A stretch of 64,000 nucleotides of DNA from Streptomyces canus. Lineage in GTDB: Bacteria > Actinomycetota > Actinomycetes > Streptomycetales > Streptomycetaceae. The translations under genes were made by a program, and so were the position numbers. The stretch spans positions 5,952,001 to 6,016,000 of the forward strand of contig NZ_JAUSWW010000001.1 of assembly GCF_030815415.1 (NCBI RefSeq). The letters are read 5' to 3'. This document shows, piece after piece, positions 54,139 through 61,777 of the stretch (position 1 is its first letter; every line of letters starts with the position of its first letter). Under the pieces are notes generated by a model. That model searched no databases. It was not told where the DNA came from and saw nothing but the letters and a program-made list of their open reading frames with translations.

Positions 54139-54498
54139 ATGCGGATCGGTCAACTGGCCCGGCGGACCAATGTCAGCGAGCGGTCCCTGCGGTACTACGA
54201 AGCCCAGGAGCTGCTGCGCGCCGACCGGACCCCCGGCGGGCACCGTGACTACCCGGAGGCGGCCGTCGACCGGGTCGTGCGGATCCAGGAGCTGTTCGCG
54301 GCCGGACTGCACAGCAGCCGGATCGCTCAGTTGCTGCCCTGTATGCGGGACACCGACGGCGGCCCCTCCGCCGTCGCCACTCCGCGGCTCGTCGCCGACC
54401 TCACCGCGGAGCGCGACCGCATCGACCGGATGATCGCCGACCTGGTCCGCTCCCGGGACACCCTGGACGAGGTGATCGACGCGGCGCAGGGTCGCTGA
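54139..54498 (+). CDS. MerR-family transcriptional regulator
   Basis: Protein of 119 aa: MerR winged HTH (1-70) 'MRIGQLARRTNVSERSLRYYEAQELLRADRTPGG', then a coiled-coil dimer helix. Only a single Cys ('LLPCMRD') is near the effector end, so it is not a classic metal sensor. It probably controls the divergent Old Yellow Enzyme gene in response to electrophiles or oxidants. Confidence 0.92.
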   Translation: MRIGQLARRTNVSERSLRYYEAQELLRADRTPGGHRDYPEAAVDRVVRIQELFAAGLHSSRIAQLLPCMRDTDGGPSAVATPRLVADLTAERDRIDRMIADLVRSRDTLDEVIDAAQGR

Positions 54499-54601
54499 AC
54501 CGGAGTACCCCCGAACGCCCCGCCCACCAGGAAGCCTTCCGCCCCCCGTGCGACGGTGACCGTACTGCTGATGCCGCCCATCACGACGTACGGAGCCCGC
54601 C

Positions 54602-55720
54602 ATGGCAGACCTCCAGGACGAACTGCACTCCACCAGCGAGGTCGCCGGGCTCGACGACCTGCCCGACCCGTTCGTCGAGTCGGAGCCCTACACGCCGGTC
54701 TCCGATCCGGACACCGAACCCCTGGAGCGGGCGCACGTCATCCTCGCCGCGCATCCCGTCGCCGACGGGTACAGCGGACTGCCGTGGGCGCTGCGGCATC
54801 TGCCGTGGTTAGACCTGGAGATCGGCGAGAGTTCCGTCGACACCGATGTGCCGCGGCTGCGGGAAGGGCATGTCGGCGCGCTGTTCTGGTCGCTGCATCT
54901 GCCCGAGAGCATCGGCGGCGACCGGGCCGTCGGCGCGACGCTGGAGCAGCTGGACCTGGTGAAGACCGTCGTCGGGGCCCATCCGGAGGGGCTACGGCTC
55001 GCCCGTACCGCCGGGGAGACCGCCGATGCACGGCACTGCGGCCGGGTCGCCGTGCTGCTCGGGCCCGCCGGTGCCGCCGCGCTCGGTGACTCGCTCGGCA
55101 TCCTGCGCTCGCTGCGCGCCCTCGGCCTGCGTGTGCTCACTCTGTCCGGCGTGACCTGGGCGAGCGAGGCGGGTCTGACCCGGTTCGGCGAGGAGGTGCT
55201 GCGCGAGATGAACCGGCTCGGTGTCCTCGCCGATCTCTCGGGCGCCTCCGCCGAGACCGCCCGCCGCGCTCTCGCCGTGTCCAAGGCGCCGGTCGTGTGC
55301 ACCCGCTCCGCCGCCCGGGCCCTGCGCCCCCACCCGGCGAACCTCCCCGACGACCTGCTCGCCGAGCTGGGAGCCGCCAAGGGGCTGTGCATGGTGCCGC
55401 TCACCGCCGAGCAGACCGGCCCGTCCGTGCGGGACGTCGCCGACCACCTCGACCACGTCCGCTCCCTCGCGGGCGCCGAGTGCGTGGGCCTGTCCGGCAC
55501 CTACGACGCCGGCACCGCCCATCCGCAGGACCTCACCGACGCCTCCTGCTACCCGCACCTGATCGCCGAACTCCTGCGCCGCGACTGGTGCGAGTCCGAC
55601 ATCGCCCTGCTGGCCTGGGGCAACGTCCAGCGTGTACTGCGCGGCGCCGACTTCGCGGCCCGCGCGGCCCAGGAGCGCCGCGAGGCGTCGACGGCGAGGA
55701 TCTCCGACCTGGACGGCTAG
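54602..55720 (+). CDS. M19 dipeptidase paralogue lacking metal ligands; contains a TTA codon
   Basis: Protein of 372 aa, clearly homologous to the dipeptidase at 51807 along most of its length ('REMNRLGVLADLSGAS', 'YPHLIAELLRRDWCESDIALLAWGNVQRVL'). Every metal-binding position is changed: DGHND is DGYSG, GAEGG is GPAGA, LSHV is LSGA, FSHSSSR is CTRSAAR, and GGDYDG is SGTYDAG. It is therefore expected to be catalytically dead. Codon 70 is TTA (54809-54811), so translation should depend on bldA. The first 45 residues are acidic and disordered. GGAG precedes ATG 54602. Confidence 0.85.
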   Translation: MADLQDELHSTSEVAGLDDLPDPFVESEPYTPVSDPDTEPLERAHVILAAHPVADGYSGLPWALRHLPWLDLEIGESSVDTDVPRLREGHVGALFWSLHLPESIGGDRAVGATLEQLDLVKTVVGAHPEGLRLARTAGETADARHCGRVAVLLGPAGAAALGDSLGILRSLRALGLRVLTLSGVTWASEAGLTRFGEEVLREMNRLGVLADLSGASAETARRALAVSKAPVVCTRSAARALRPHPANLPDDLLAELGAAKGLCMVPLTAEQTGPSVRDVADHLDHVRSLAGAECVGLSGTYDAGTAHPQDLTDASCYPHLIAELLRRDWCESDIALLAWGNVQRVLRGADFAARAAQERREASTARISDLDG

Positions 55721-55784
55721 CGGCATACCGATCGAGCGGGACGATCCGGCGCCGTCCTCGTCGGTCTCGGCGGCGGCCCACCGG

Positions 55785-56168
55785 TCACGCGTGCTCGATC
55801 CGGCAGAGGCAGAACGGATGCCCCGCCGGATCGGCGTACACCCGGAAGTCCTCCTTGTCCTCCGCGTGCAGCGGACGCGCGCCCAGGGCCAGTACCTCCC
55901 GTTCCGCCGCGTCGATCTCCTCCCATGTCGACCCGCCGTCGAGGTCGATGTGGAACTGCTGCGAGTTGCGGTCCGCCCGCGGCCACTCCGGGGGTGTGAA
56001 CCCGGGTGCCTGCTGGAAGGCGAGCCGTGGTGCGCCGGGGGTCTCCAGGACGACCCAGTCCGCCTCCTCCACGCGGGGGGTTCCGCCCACGATCGCCGCG
56101 TAGAACTGGGCGAGCGCGAGCGGGTCGGGACAGTCGATCACGACGGAACGGAAACGAGCCACAGTCAC
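55785..56168 (-). CDS. VOC-family (glyoxalase/bleomycin-resistance-like) protein, copy 2
   Basis: Small VOC-fold protein of 127 aa: 'FRSVVIDCPDPLALAQFYAAIVGG' and 'FHIDLD...AAEREVLALGARPL...YADPAGHPFCLC'. The metal-ligand pattern is incomplete. Strong similarity to the next gene shows a tandem duplication. GTG 56168 with GGAGGG six bases upstream is chosen over GTG 56162. Confidence 0.87.
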   Translation of the reverse strand: MTVARFRSVVIDCPDPLALAQFYAAIVGGTPRVEEADWVVLETPGAPRLAFQQAPGFTPPEWPRADRNSQQFHIDLDGGSTWEEIDAAEREVLALGARPLHAEDKEDFRVYADPAGHPFCLCRIEHA

Positions 56169-56185
56169 GGCGGACCCTCCAGGTC

Positions 56186-56548
56186 TCAGCAGGCGCACAG
56201 ACAGAACGGGTGCCCCGCCGGGTCCGCGTACACACGCCAGGTGCGTGAGCGGTCGGCGGTGTCCAGCGGCCGGGCGCCGAGGGCCAGCACTTCCTTCTCG
56301 GCCGCGTCCATGTCGTCGACGGTCAGGTCCAGGTGGAACTGCTGCGAGTTGTGGTCCGCGCGCGGCCACTCGGGCGGTACGAATCCGGAGGCGGCCTGGA
56401 AGGCCAGCGACGGTCCGCCGGGCACCTTCAGGTCCACCCAGTCGCCGTCGCCCTCGACGGTGCCGCCCACCACCTCGGCGTAGAAACCGGCCAGCGCACG
56501 GGGGTCCGGACAGTCCAGGACGACGACGCCCAGTGTGGCGAGAGCCAT
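56186..56548 (-). CDS. VOC-family protein, copy 1
   Basis: VOC-fold protein of 120 aa: 'LGVVVLDCPDPRALAGFYAEVVGG' at the start, 'PPEWPRADHNSQQFHLDL' and 'YADPAGHPFCLC' at the end. The segments shared with copy 2 are nearly identical. It is the first gene of a two-gene unit, divergent from a CGNR regulator with GGTAACC boxes between. Function unknown, perhaps a metabolite-binding or small detoxifying protein. Confidence 0.88.
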   Translation of the reverse strand: MALATLGVVVLDCPDPRALAGFYAEVVGGTVEGDGDWVDLKVPGGPSLAFQAASGFVPPEWPRADHNSQQFHLDLTVDDMDAAEKEVLALGARPLDTADRSRTWRVYADPAGHPFCLCAC

Positions 56549-56567
56549 GACTTCCTCCTCGAAGCGG

Positions 56568-56628
56568 GGTTACCTCTATAGCCGGGTAACCGGTAACCGT
56601 TACTGCATGCTGCCCCATAGGCGGTAAC
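56568..56628. promoter_or_regulatory. GGTAACC boxes between VOC genes and CGNR regulator
   Basis: GGTTACC (56568-56574), GGTAACC (56585-56591 and 56592-56598) and GCGGTAACG (56621-56629). Four copies of a 7-bp palindromic box in 60 bases at a divergent promoter. Candidate binding site of the CGNR regulator. Confidence 0.5.
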
Positions 56629-56637
56629 GTCGCAAGC

Positions 56638-57138
56638 ATGAGTGAACGATCGGCCGCGCCGGGGGGCCTGGCTCTGGTGGAGTCCCTGGTCAACACCCTC
56701 GACCTCGAGTCGGGCGCCGACGCGCTCGACACGGCGGACGGCCGGACGCGCTTCGGACTCACGGAGGAAGAGGCCGCAGGCGCCCGTGAGCTGCGCGAAG
56801 CACTGCGCGCGGCCCTGCTCGCGCACGCCGGCCACCCGCCGCACCGCGCGGTGACCCCGCTCGGCGAGCTGCTGGCGGCGGCGCCGCTGGTCGTGACGGT
56901 CGACGCGGGCGACGGCTCGGCCGCGCTCGCGCCCGCCGACGACGCGCCACTGCTCTCCCGGGTCGCGGCGGCCGTCGCCGAGGCACTGGTCGCGGGGACC
57001 TGGCTGCGGCTGAAGGCCTGCGAGGCCGCCGACTGCCACTGGGCCTACTACGACCGCAGTCCCGCGGGCCGGGGCCGCTGGTGCTCGATGCAGGTGTGCG
57101 GGGCACGCGCGAAGATGCGGCGCTACCGGGCGAGGTAG
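56638..57138 (+). CDS. CGNR zinc-finger/ABATE-domain transcriptional regulator
   Basis: Protein of 166 aa: ABATE domain (about 1-115; 'LVESLVNTLDLESG') and C-terminal CGNR zinc finger (about 120-165; 'CEAADCHWAYYDRSPAGRGRWCSMQVCGARAKMRRYR'-type, with the usual Asn of CGNR replaced by Ala). The family is thought to act in stress or sugar-related regulation and to bind DNA by the zinc finger. Probable autoregulator of its divergent promoter. Confidence 0.9.
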   Translation: MSERSAAPGGLALVESLVNTLDLESGADALDTADGRTRFGLTEEEAAGARELREALRAALLAHAGHPPHRAVTPLGELLAAAPLVVTVDAGDGSAALAPADDAPLLSRVAAAVAEALVAGTWLRLKACEAADCHWAYYDRSPAGRGRWCSMQVCGARAKMRRYRAR

Positions 57139-57148
57139 CGCCGCACGG

Positions 57149-57826
57149 TCAGTCCTCGGCGCCGGACGCGGCCGCCCGGGAGCCGACCAGGAGCAGACAG
57201 AGGACGGCCACCCCGGCGATGAGTCCGGTCAGGAGCAGCAGGGGTTGCAGGGGGCGGGCCGCGGCCACGGGTTCGGTCTGCGGGGCCGCCGCCGCGACGG
57301 GGGGCGAGGTGCTCGGCGACTCCGACGGCGAGGCCGGTGCGGAGGGCTTCGAGGACGTGCCGGCGGCCCGGTGCGTGGTCGGGGCCGTCCGGGTCGGCAT
57401 CGGCATGGCCTCGTGCGAAGTGCCGGTTCCGTGCTGGTGGGTGGGGGTGGGCGTCGGCTTCGGGGTGGGCTTCGGTGGCGCCAGCACCGTGATCCGCGCC
57501 GTCATGTCCGGATGCACCGTGCAGTAGTAGCCGTACGAACCGGCCACGGTGAACGTGTAGGTCCAGCTCTGCCCCTTGTTCAGCATCGGGGAGTGGATCG
57601 AGACCGGACCGGACGTCGTCTTCACGTCGTGCGGCGCCGTGTCCCCGTTGGTCCAGGTCACGGTGGACCCGACAGGCACGGTGAGGGAGGCGGGCGCGAA
57701 GGCGTACCCCTGCATCGCCACCCGGTACGAGGCCGCCGAGGCCTGCCCCGGTGCCAGGAGCAGCAGTGCGACGAGGGCGACGAGGGCGAGTACGGCGCCG
57801 AGCGCCGCCCGCCGGGCCGCCCTCAC
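57149..57826 (-). CDS. Secreted cupredoxin (plastocyanin-like) with C-terminal anchor
   Basis: Protein of 225 aa: signal peptide (about 1-30), one cupredoxin domain (about 31-115) with copper ligands His in 'DTAPHDVKT', Cys-His in 'YYCTVHPDM' and the following Met, a Pro/Thr/His-rich linker and a terminal transmembrane helix near the C-terminus. The type I copper centre suggests electron transfer or copper binding at the cell surface. GTG 57826 overlaps the YceI stop by GTGA. Convergent with the CGNR gene. Confidence 0.85.
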   Translation of the reverse strand: MRAARRAALGAVLALVALVALLLLAPGQASAASYRVAMQGYAFAPASLTVPVGSTVTWTNGDTAPHDVKTTSGPVSIHSPMLNKGQSWTYTFTVAGSYGYYCTVHPDMTARITVLAPPKPTPKPTPTPTHQHGTGTSHEAMPMPTRTAPTTHRAAGTSSKPSAPASPSESPSTSPPVAAAAPQTEPVAAARPLQPLLLLTGLIAGVAVLCLLLVGSRAAASGAED

Positions 57827-58314
57827 GCGGACTCCGCGGCGCACGTGAACTCCGCCGCGACCAGCAGCCGCAGCCGCGTGGCCGGCCGGCGCCACGGCAG
57901 CCGGAACCCGGTGGCCCGGCGCAGCAGCCGGTACGGCATCAGGGCCGTGCCGACGACGAGGAGCAGGTCGTCGGTGCGCTCGGCGACCCGCAGCCGCAGC
58001 AGCACCGGGAAGGCGACACCGCGCAGTTCGAGGTCGCCGGTGACCTGGAGGTGCCGGCCGCCGTCGAGCGGCGCGATGTGCGCGCCGGTGAGGACGGCGG
58101 GCGGGTCCAGCAGCTCGAAGCGCAAGGAGGGCCGGGCGTCCGGGTCGTCGTCCGGCACGGTCAGCGAGGCGTCGGCGAGGGTGAGGCGGCGGCGGAAGGT
58201 GGGCAACGGGCCGTACCGGGCGGCGAGTTCGACGAGCGAGCGGCCGGGCGCGACGGCGTACCGCCCGGGCCGGGGGAGGTGCCGCTGCTCGGTGGGCAGC
58301 GTGACGGTTCTCAT
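57823..58314 (-). CDS. YceI-family protein
   Basis: Protein of 163 aa resembling the YceI lipocalin-like family: 'GRYAVAPGRSLVELAARYGPLPTFRRRLT' and 'LQVTGDLELRGVAFPVLLRLRV'. YceI proteins bind isoprenoid or amphiphilic molecules. No signal peptide. ATG 58314 has AAGGAG upstream. Overlaps the next cupredoxin gene. A terminator upstream (58376-58410) separates it from the rest of the copper cluster, so it probably has its own promoter. Confidence 0.82.
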   Translation of the reverse strand: MRTVTLPTEQRHLPRPGRYAVAPGRSLVELAARYGPLPTFRRRLTLADASLTVPDDDPDARPSLRFELLDPPAVLTGAHIAPLDGGRHLQVTGDLELRGVAFPVLLRLRVAERTDDLLLVVGTALMPYRLLRRATGFRLPWRRPATRLRLLVAAEFTCAAESA

Positions 58315-58375
58315 CCGGGGGCTCCTTGAAAGCGGTTCCCGTGGGGAGGCGGGGGCGTGGAGAATGGGGAGCGGC

Positions 58376-58410
58376 GCCGGTCCGGCCGACTGAGCCTCGG
58401 CCGGACCGGC
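58376..58410 (-). terminator. Terminator after the repeat-containing cupredoxin gene
   Basis: Perfect 14-bp stem (58376-58389 with 58397-58410), 7-nt loop, 18 bases beyond the stop codon. Confidence 0.92.
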
Positions 58411-58427
58411 GTTCGTCCCCGGGAAGG

Positions 58428-59411
58428 TCAGCAGCTGCCGGTGACGTAGCTCTCGGTGGGTGCGAGCAGGTGCTCGGCCCAGACCGTGTGCATCTTCACG
58501 TAGCTGTCCGGGTTCAGCAGATCGGTGACCTGCTGCCCGAGCGACTCCTCCAGGTGTGCCTTGTTGATGTGGTCGAGCAGCACGCTGAGCGTGTCGTCGG
58601 CGACCGCCCCGCCACCCGAGGTGAGCGGCGTCAGGATGCTCTCGATCCACACCGTGTGCGTCTTGATGTAGGAGTCGAGCGCGAGCGCGTCCTGCACCTG
58701 CTGACCCGGAGAACGCTCCAGGTGGGCCGCGTTGAGGTGCTGAAGGATCGGGAGCAGGACGTCCTGGACGCTCGCGCACTGCCCGTCGCCGCCGTCACCG
58801 GAACCGCCGGTCGGCGTGGCGGTCGGAGCGGTGGTCGGCGCCGTGGTGGGCGTGGCCGTAGGTGCGGCCGTGGGCGTGGCGGTGGGCGCCGCGGTCGGCG
58901 TGGGCGTCGTTCCGCCGCCGCCGTCGGACGGCTCGACGACCTTCACCGACGCCACCATGTCCGGGTGCACGGCGCAGTAGTACTCGTACGTCCCCGCCGC
59001 GGTGAACGTGTACGACCACGAGTCGCCCTGCTCCAGCGTGCCCGAGTCGAACTTCTTCGGGCCCTTGGTCGTGGTGACCGTGTGCGGAACGCTGTCGTGG
59101 TTCGTCCACCGGACCGTCTGGCCGACCTCGACGACGAGCTGCTTCCCGTCGCCGAACTTGTTGTTCATGATGTCGACCTGGTGGTCCGGCGCGGCGGCCG
59201 CGGCCTGCTGGGCCTCGGCGGCGGCTGCGGGCGCCTGAGCCACGCCCGCAGCGGTGTCCGAGGCGGCCGTCGTGCTGCCGCCCGCGGCTGCCTGGAGCAG
59301 CCCCAGACTGAGCACGGCGGCCAGCGCCGCCCCGAGCCCCGCGACGAGCAGGGCCCGGTTTCCGGCGGGCGGACGGCGCCGCCGTTCGCCGGTGTCTTTG
59401 GTGCGTGTCAC
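58428..59411 (-). CDS. Cupredoxin-domain protein with duplicated C-terminal His/Trp repeat
   Basis: Protein of 327 aa: transmembrane/signal segment (about 20-42), an Ala-rich spacer, a cupredoxin domain (about 75-160; 'HDSVPHTVTTTKGPKKF', 'YYCAVHPDM'), a Thr/Pro/Ala linker with repeated TPTAAPTA units, and two ~45-residue repeats in the tail. These read 'HLNAAHLERSPGQQVQDALALD..THTVW' and 'HINKAHLEESLGQQVTDLLNPD..MHTVW'. I do not recognise the repeat domain. It sits between the CopC-CopD gene and a terminator. Confidence 0.85.
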   Translation of the reverse strand: MTRTKDTGERRRRPPAGNRALLVAGLGAALAAVLSLGLLQAAAGGSTTAASDTAAGVAQAPAAAAEAQQAAAAAPDHQVDIMNNKFGDGKQLVVEVGQTVRWTNHDSVPHTVTTTKGPKKFDSGTLEQGDSWSYTFTAAGTYEYYCAVHPDMVASVKVVEPSDGGGGTTPTPTAAPTATPTAAPTATPTTAPTTAPTATPTGGSGDGGDGQCASVQDVLLPILQHLNAAHLERSPGQQVQDALALDSYIKTHTVWIESILTPLTSGGGAVADDTLSVLLDHINKAHLEESLGQQVTDLLNPDSYVKMHTVWAEHLLAPTESYVTGSC

Positions 59412-59438
59412 TGCAACTCCTTTTGCTTGCGGGTGAGT

Positions 59439-60740
59439 TCAACGGCCGGGATTGGCCGTGACCAGCAGACTCGTCACGGCGAGCACGACGAGGACCAGCC
59501 CCGTCTCGGCCGCGACCGAGTAACCGAAGGGCCGCACGGTGGCGGCGTCGCCGCGCAGCAGCACGGCGAGATCGAGGCGGGTGCGCACCCACCGGCGGCT
59601 GCTCTGCGCGATCAGCAGCACGGCCGCGAGGACGGCCGCCTTGACCAGCAGCAGATGCCCGTACGAGGTGTGCAGCAGACCGTCGTACGACCCCACGACC
59701 TGCCACGCGAGCACCAGCCCGGCGCCGACGATCGCGGTGACGGCGACGGCCGCCAGCCGGGAGTAGCCGGGCACCACCTCCGCCAGCTCGCCCGCCCGCC
59801 GGCGCGGCAGCACCGCCACCGTGAGCATGGCGAGCCCGCCGATCCACAGGGCGGCACCGAGCAGATGGAGCAGATCGGCGAGGGCACCCCAGGTCGGCTC
59901 GCCGCCCTCGGAGTTGTGCCCGCTCATCCCGGTCGCCCGCAGCAGGCCGACCGACACCGCGAGCGCGCCCACCCGCCAGCCCGGCGAGCGGGAGGTCCGC
60001 GCCCCGCCCTGGAGCAGCGCGCCCAGCACCACCGCCGCCAGCACCCACAGCAGCCCGCGTGCGGCGAGCGTGATGCCCGGCCCGGTGGTCAGGACGTCGG
60101 CGTACGACGAGGGACGCAGCGCGTCCCGCAGACCGCCGAAGGAGACGTAGGCGCCCTCCAGTCCGATGCTCGCCACCGTCGACAGCACCCCGCCCGTCCA
60201 CGCCAGCGCGAGCAGCGCCCGCGCCCGCGGCACACCCGCACCGCGCGGCCACAGCAGCGCGACGAAGGCGAGCCCGCCGACGAACAGGGCCAGCGAGAGA
60301 TAGCCGGTCCAGCGAGCGGCGACGAGGCCCTTCCGCACCGAGGGGGAGAGGGCGGGTGCGGCCTCGTCGCCGCGGTCCTGGGCGGCCGGTACCGCGACCC
60401 CGAAGGAGATCCGGCCGGAGGAGGCGTGACCGTCCTCCTCGTCGACGACCGACCAGGTGACGGCGGTCCCGCCGTCGCCGGACCGGGGGAGGGCGACCCG
60501 CACGCTGTCCTTGCCGAGGCGGGACACCGGGAGCCGGTTGCCGTCCACCGTCACGACGCGTACGTCGTCCAGGGCGACCGGCTCGTCGAAGACGAGGGTG
60601 AGCCGCTCGGGGGCGCGCTTCAGCTCGGCGCCGTCCGCGGGCGTGGAGCGGACCAGTTCGGTGTGGGCGGCGGCGGGGGTGGCGAGGAGGACGGGGGCGA
60701 GCAGGAGGAGCAGGAGGACGGCGGCGCGGCGGAGGGTCAT
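59439..60740 (-). CDS. CopC-CopD fusion, copper resistance/uptake membrane protein
   Basis: Protein of 433 aa: signal peptide, CopC domain (about 26-120; the mature N-terminal His in 'AAAHTELVRSTPADG' and 'DEEDGHASSGRISF' are copper ligands), then an integral CopD domain with eight helices (about 140-430; 'LHLLGAALWIGGLAML'). This architecture moves copper across the membrane. It overlaps the 60737 gene by ATGA. Confidence 0.92.
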   Translation of the reverse strand: MTLRRAAVLLLLLLAPVLLATPAAAHTELVRSTPADGAELKRAPERLTLVFDEPVALDDVRVVTVDGNRLPVSRLGKDSVRVALPRSGDGGTAVTWSVVDEEDGHASSGRISFGVAVPAAQDRGDEAAPALSPSVRKGLVAARWTGYLSLALFVGGLAFVALLWPRGAGVPRARALLALAWTGGVLSTVASIGLEGAYVSFGGLRDALRPSSYADVLTTGPGITLAARGLLWVLAAVVLGALLQGGARTSRSPGWRVGALAVSVGLLRATGMSGHNSEGGEPTWGALADLLHLLGAALWIGGLAMLTVAVLPRRRAGELAEVVPGYSRLAAVAVTAIVGAGLVLAWQVVGSYDGLLHTSYGHLLLVKAAVLAAVLLIAQSSRRWVRTRLDLAVLLRGDAATVRPFGYSVAAETGLVLVVLAVTSLLVTANPGR

Positions 60741-61351
60741 GGCGTGGCCTCCGGCAGCGGGGGCGCGCTGATGCCGAGGAGACCGGGGACGGATACGGGG
60801 GCGAGTCCGACGCAGGGGGAGGGCTCCGCCGACGGGGTCGCGGTGGGGGTGGGGGCGGCGAGCAGCCCCGTCAGGGTGCCGGTCAGGCCGGTGAGCAGCG
60901 GCTGGGCCAGCCGTACCTCGCCGTCCGCGCAGGTGTCGGAGGGCGGCTCCGTCGTCGGGCCGGACGGCGAGGGGGCGGGGGTGGCCGGGGCGCCGGGGGA
61001 GCCGCCGTGCCCGGTGTGCCCCTCGCCCCGGTCCCCGGTGCCGTGCCCGGTGTGTGCGGCGCCGCCGCCGGTGCCACCGAGGCCGCCGATGGTGCCGTAC
61101 CCGGGCAACTCCCCGGTGCCGACGGGGACCTGTCCGCCCGGGTCCTGCGGCGACGGCACGGCCGGGCTCTGCGGTGCCGTGGCGGCGGGCGGGGAGGTCG
61201 GGGGTGCGGCGGCCTCACCGGCACCGGAGGCGGTGGGGGCGCCGATGCCGGACGCGTAGCCGAGCACGATCACCACCGCGCCGACGAGCGCGCCCGCGAC
61301 CAGCTCGTCACGGTGATCGCCCGGCCACTGCGCCCTGCGGAACAAGGGCAT
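60737..61351 (-). CDS. Proline/glycine-rich membrane protein in the copper cluster
   Basis: Protein of 204 aa with a short basic cytosolic N-terminus, one transmembrane helix (about 18-38) and a long Pro/Gly/Thr-rich extracytoplasmic tail with repeated HTGHG motifs that could bind copper. No known domain. First gene of the minus-strand cluster, overlapping the CopC-CopD gene by four bases. Confidence 0.75.
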   Translation of the reverse strand: MPLFRRAQWPGDHRDELVAGALVGAVVIVLGYASGIGAPTASGAGEAAAPPTSPPAATAPQSPAVPSPQDPGGQVPVGTGELPGYGTIGGLGGTGGGAAHTGHGTGDRGEGHTGHGGSPGAPATPAPSPSGPTTEPPSDTCADGEVRLAQPLLTGLTGTLTGLLAAPTPTATPSAEPSPCVGLAPVSVPGLLGISAPPLPEATP

Positions 61352-61777
61352 GGGTCACTCCTGTCATGGTCCGGTCAACCCGAACTGAGAGTGCTGCGAA
61401 TGCGCACCAGTGGAGTGGAGGGTGGATTCCGCTTGGCTACGCGCCCGTTAACCGGTTGTTGCCTGCCTCTCTTCGAGGGGTGGCCCCGTTGTGAGAACGG
61501 GCTAGACCGCCTTTATTCCGCGCATTGTGAAAGTGAAGAATTCGGGGAGGCGAATCGATATTTCCGCCACACTGCTCGAATGAAATCGAACCCCGTTTGA
61601 TGATTCCGGGGAGCCTGGCATATGCAGCCGAACGAAGGGCCTGCTGCCCAGTACTGAAGCGGTCTGACAGGCCCGGGCAAGACGAAGCGGGCCACCGCTT
61701 TTATGTACGGAGACCCGCTCGCCGAGTATTTCTTTGCCGCGTTATTGCGTAATTCCGAATTCCGCCGCCGGGCAGGC
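61352..61777. other. Intergenic spacer, unusually AT-rich in its middle
   Basis: About 425 bases. The stretch 61510-61620 and the stretch near 61700-61760 are clearly lower in GC than the genes. They should hold the promoter of the copper cluster and perhaps a terminator for the UDP-glucose dehydrogenase gene. Short open frames here lack coding character. No named element found. Confidence 0.45.

Noticed and set aside
58326-61259. A 977-residue plus-strand open frame opposite the copper cluster
   Set aside because: Shadow of five well-supported minus-strand genes.
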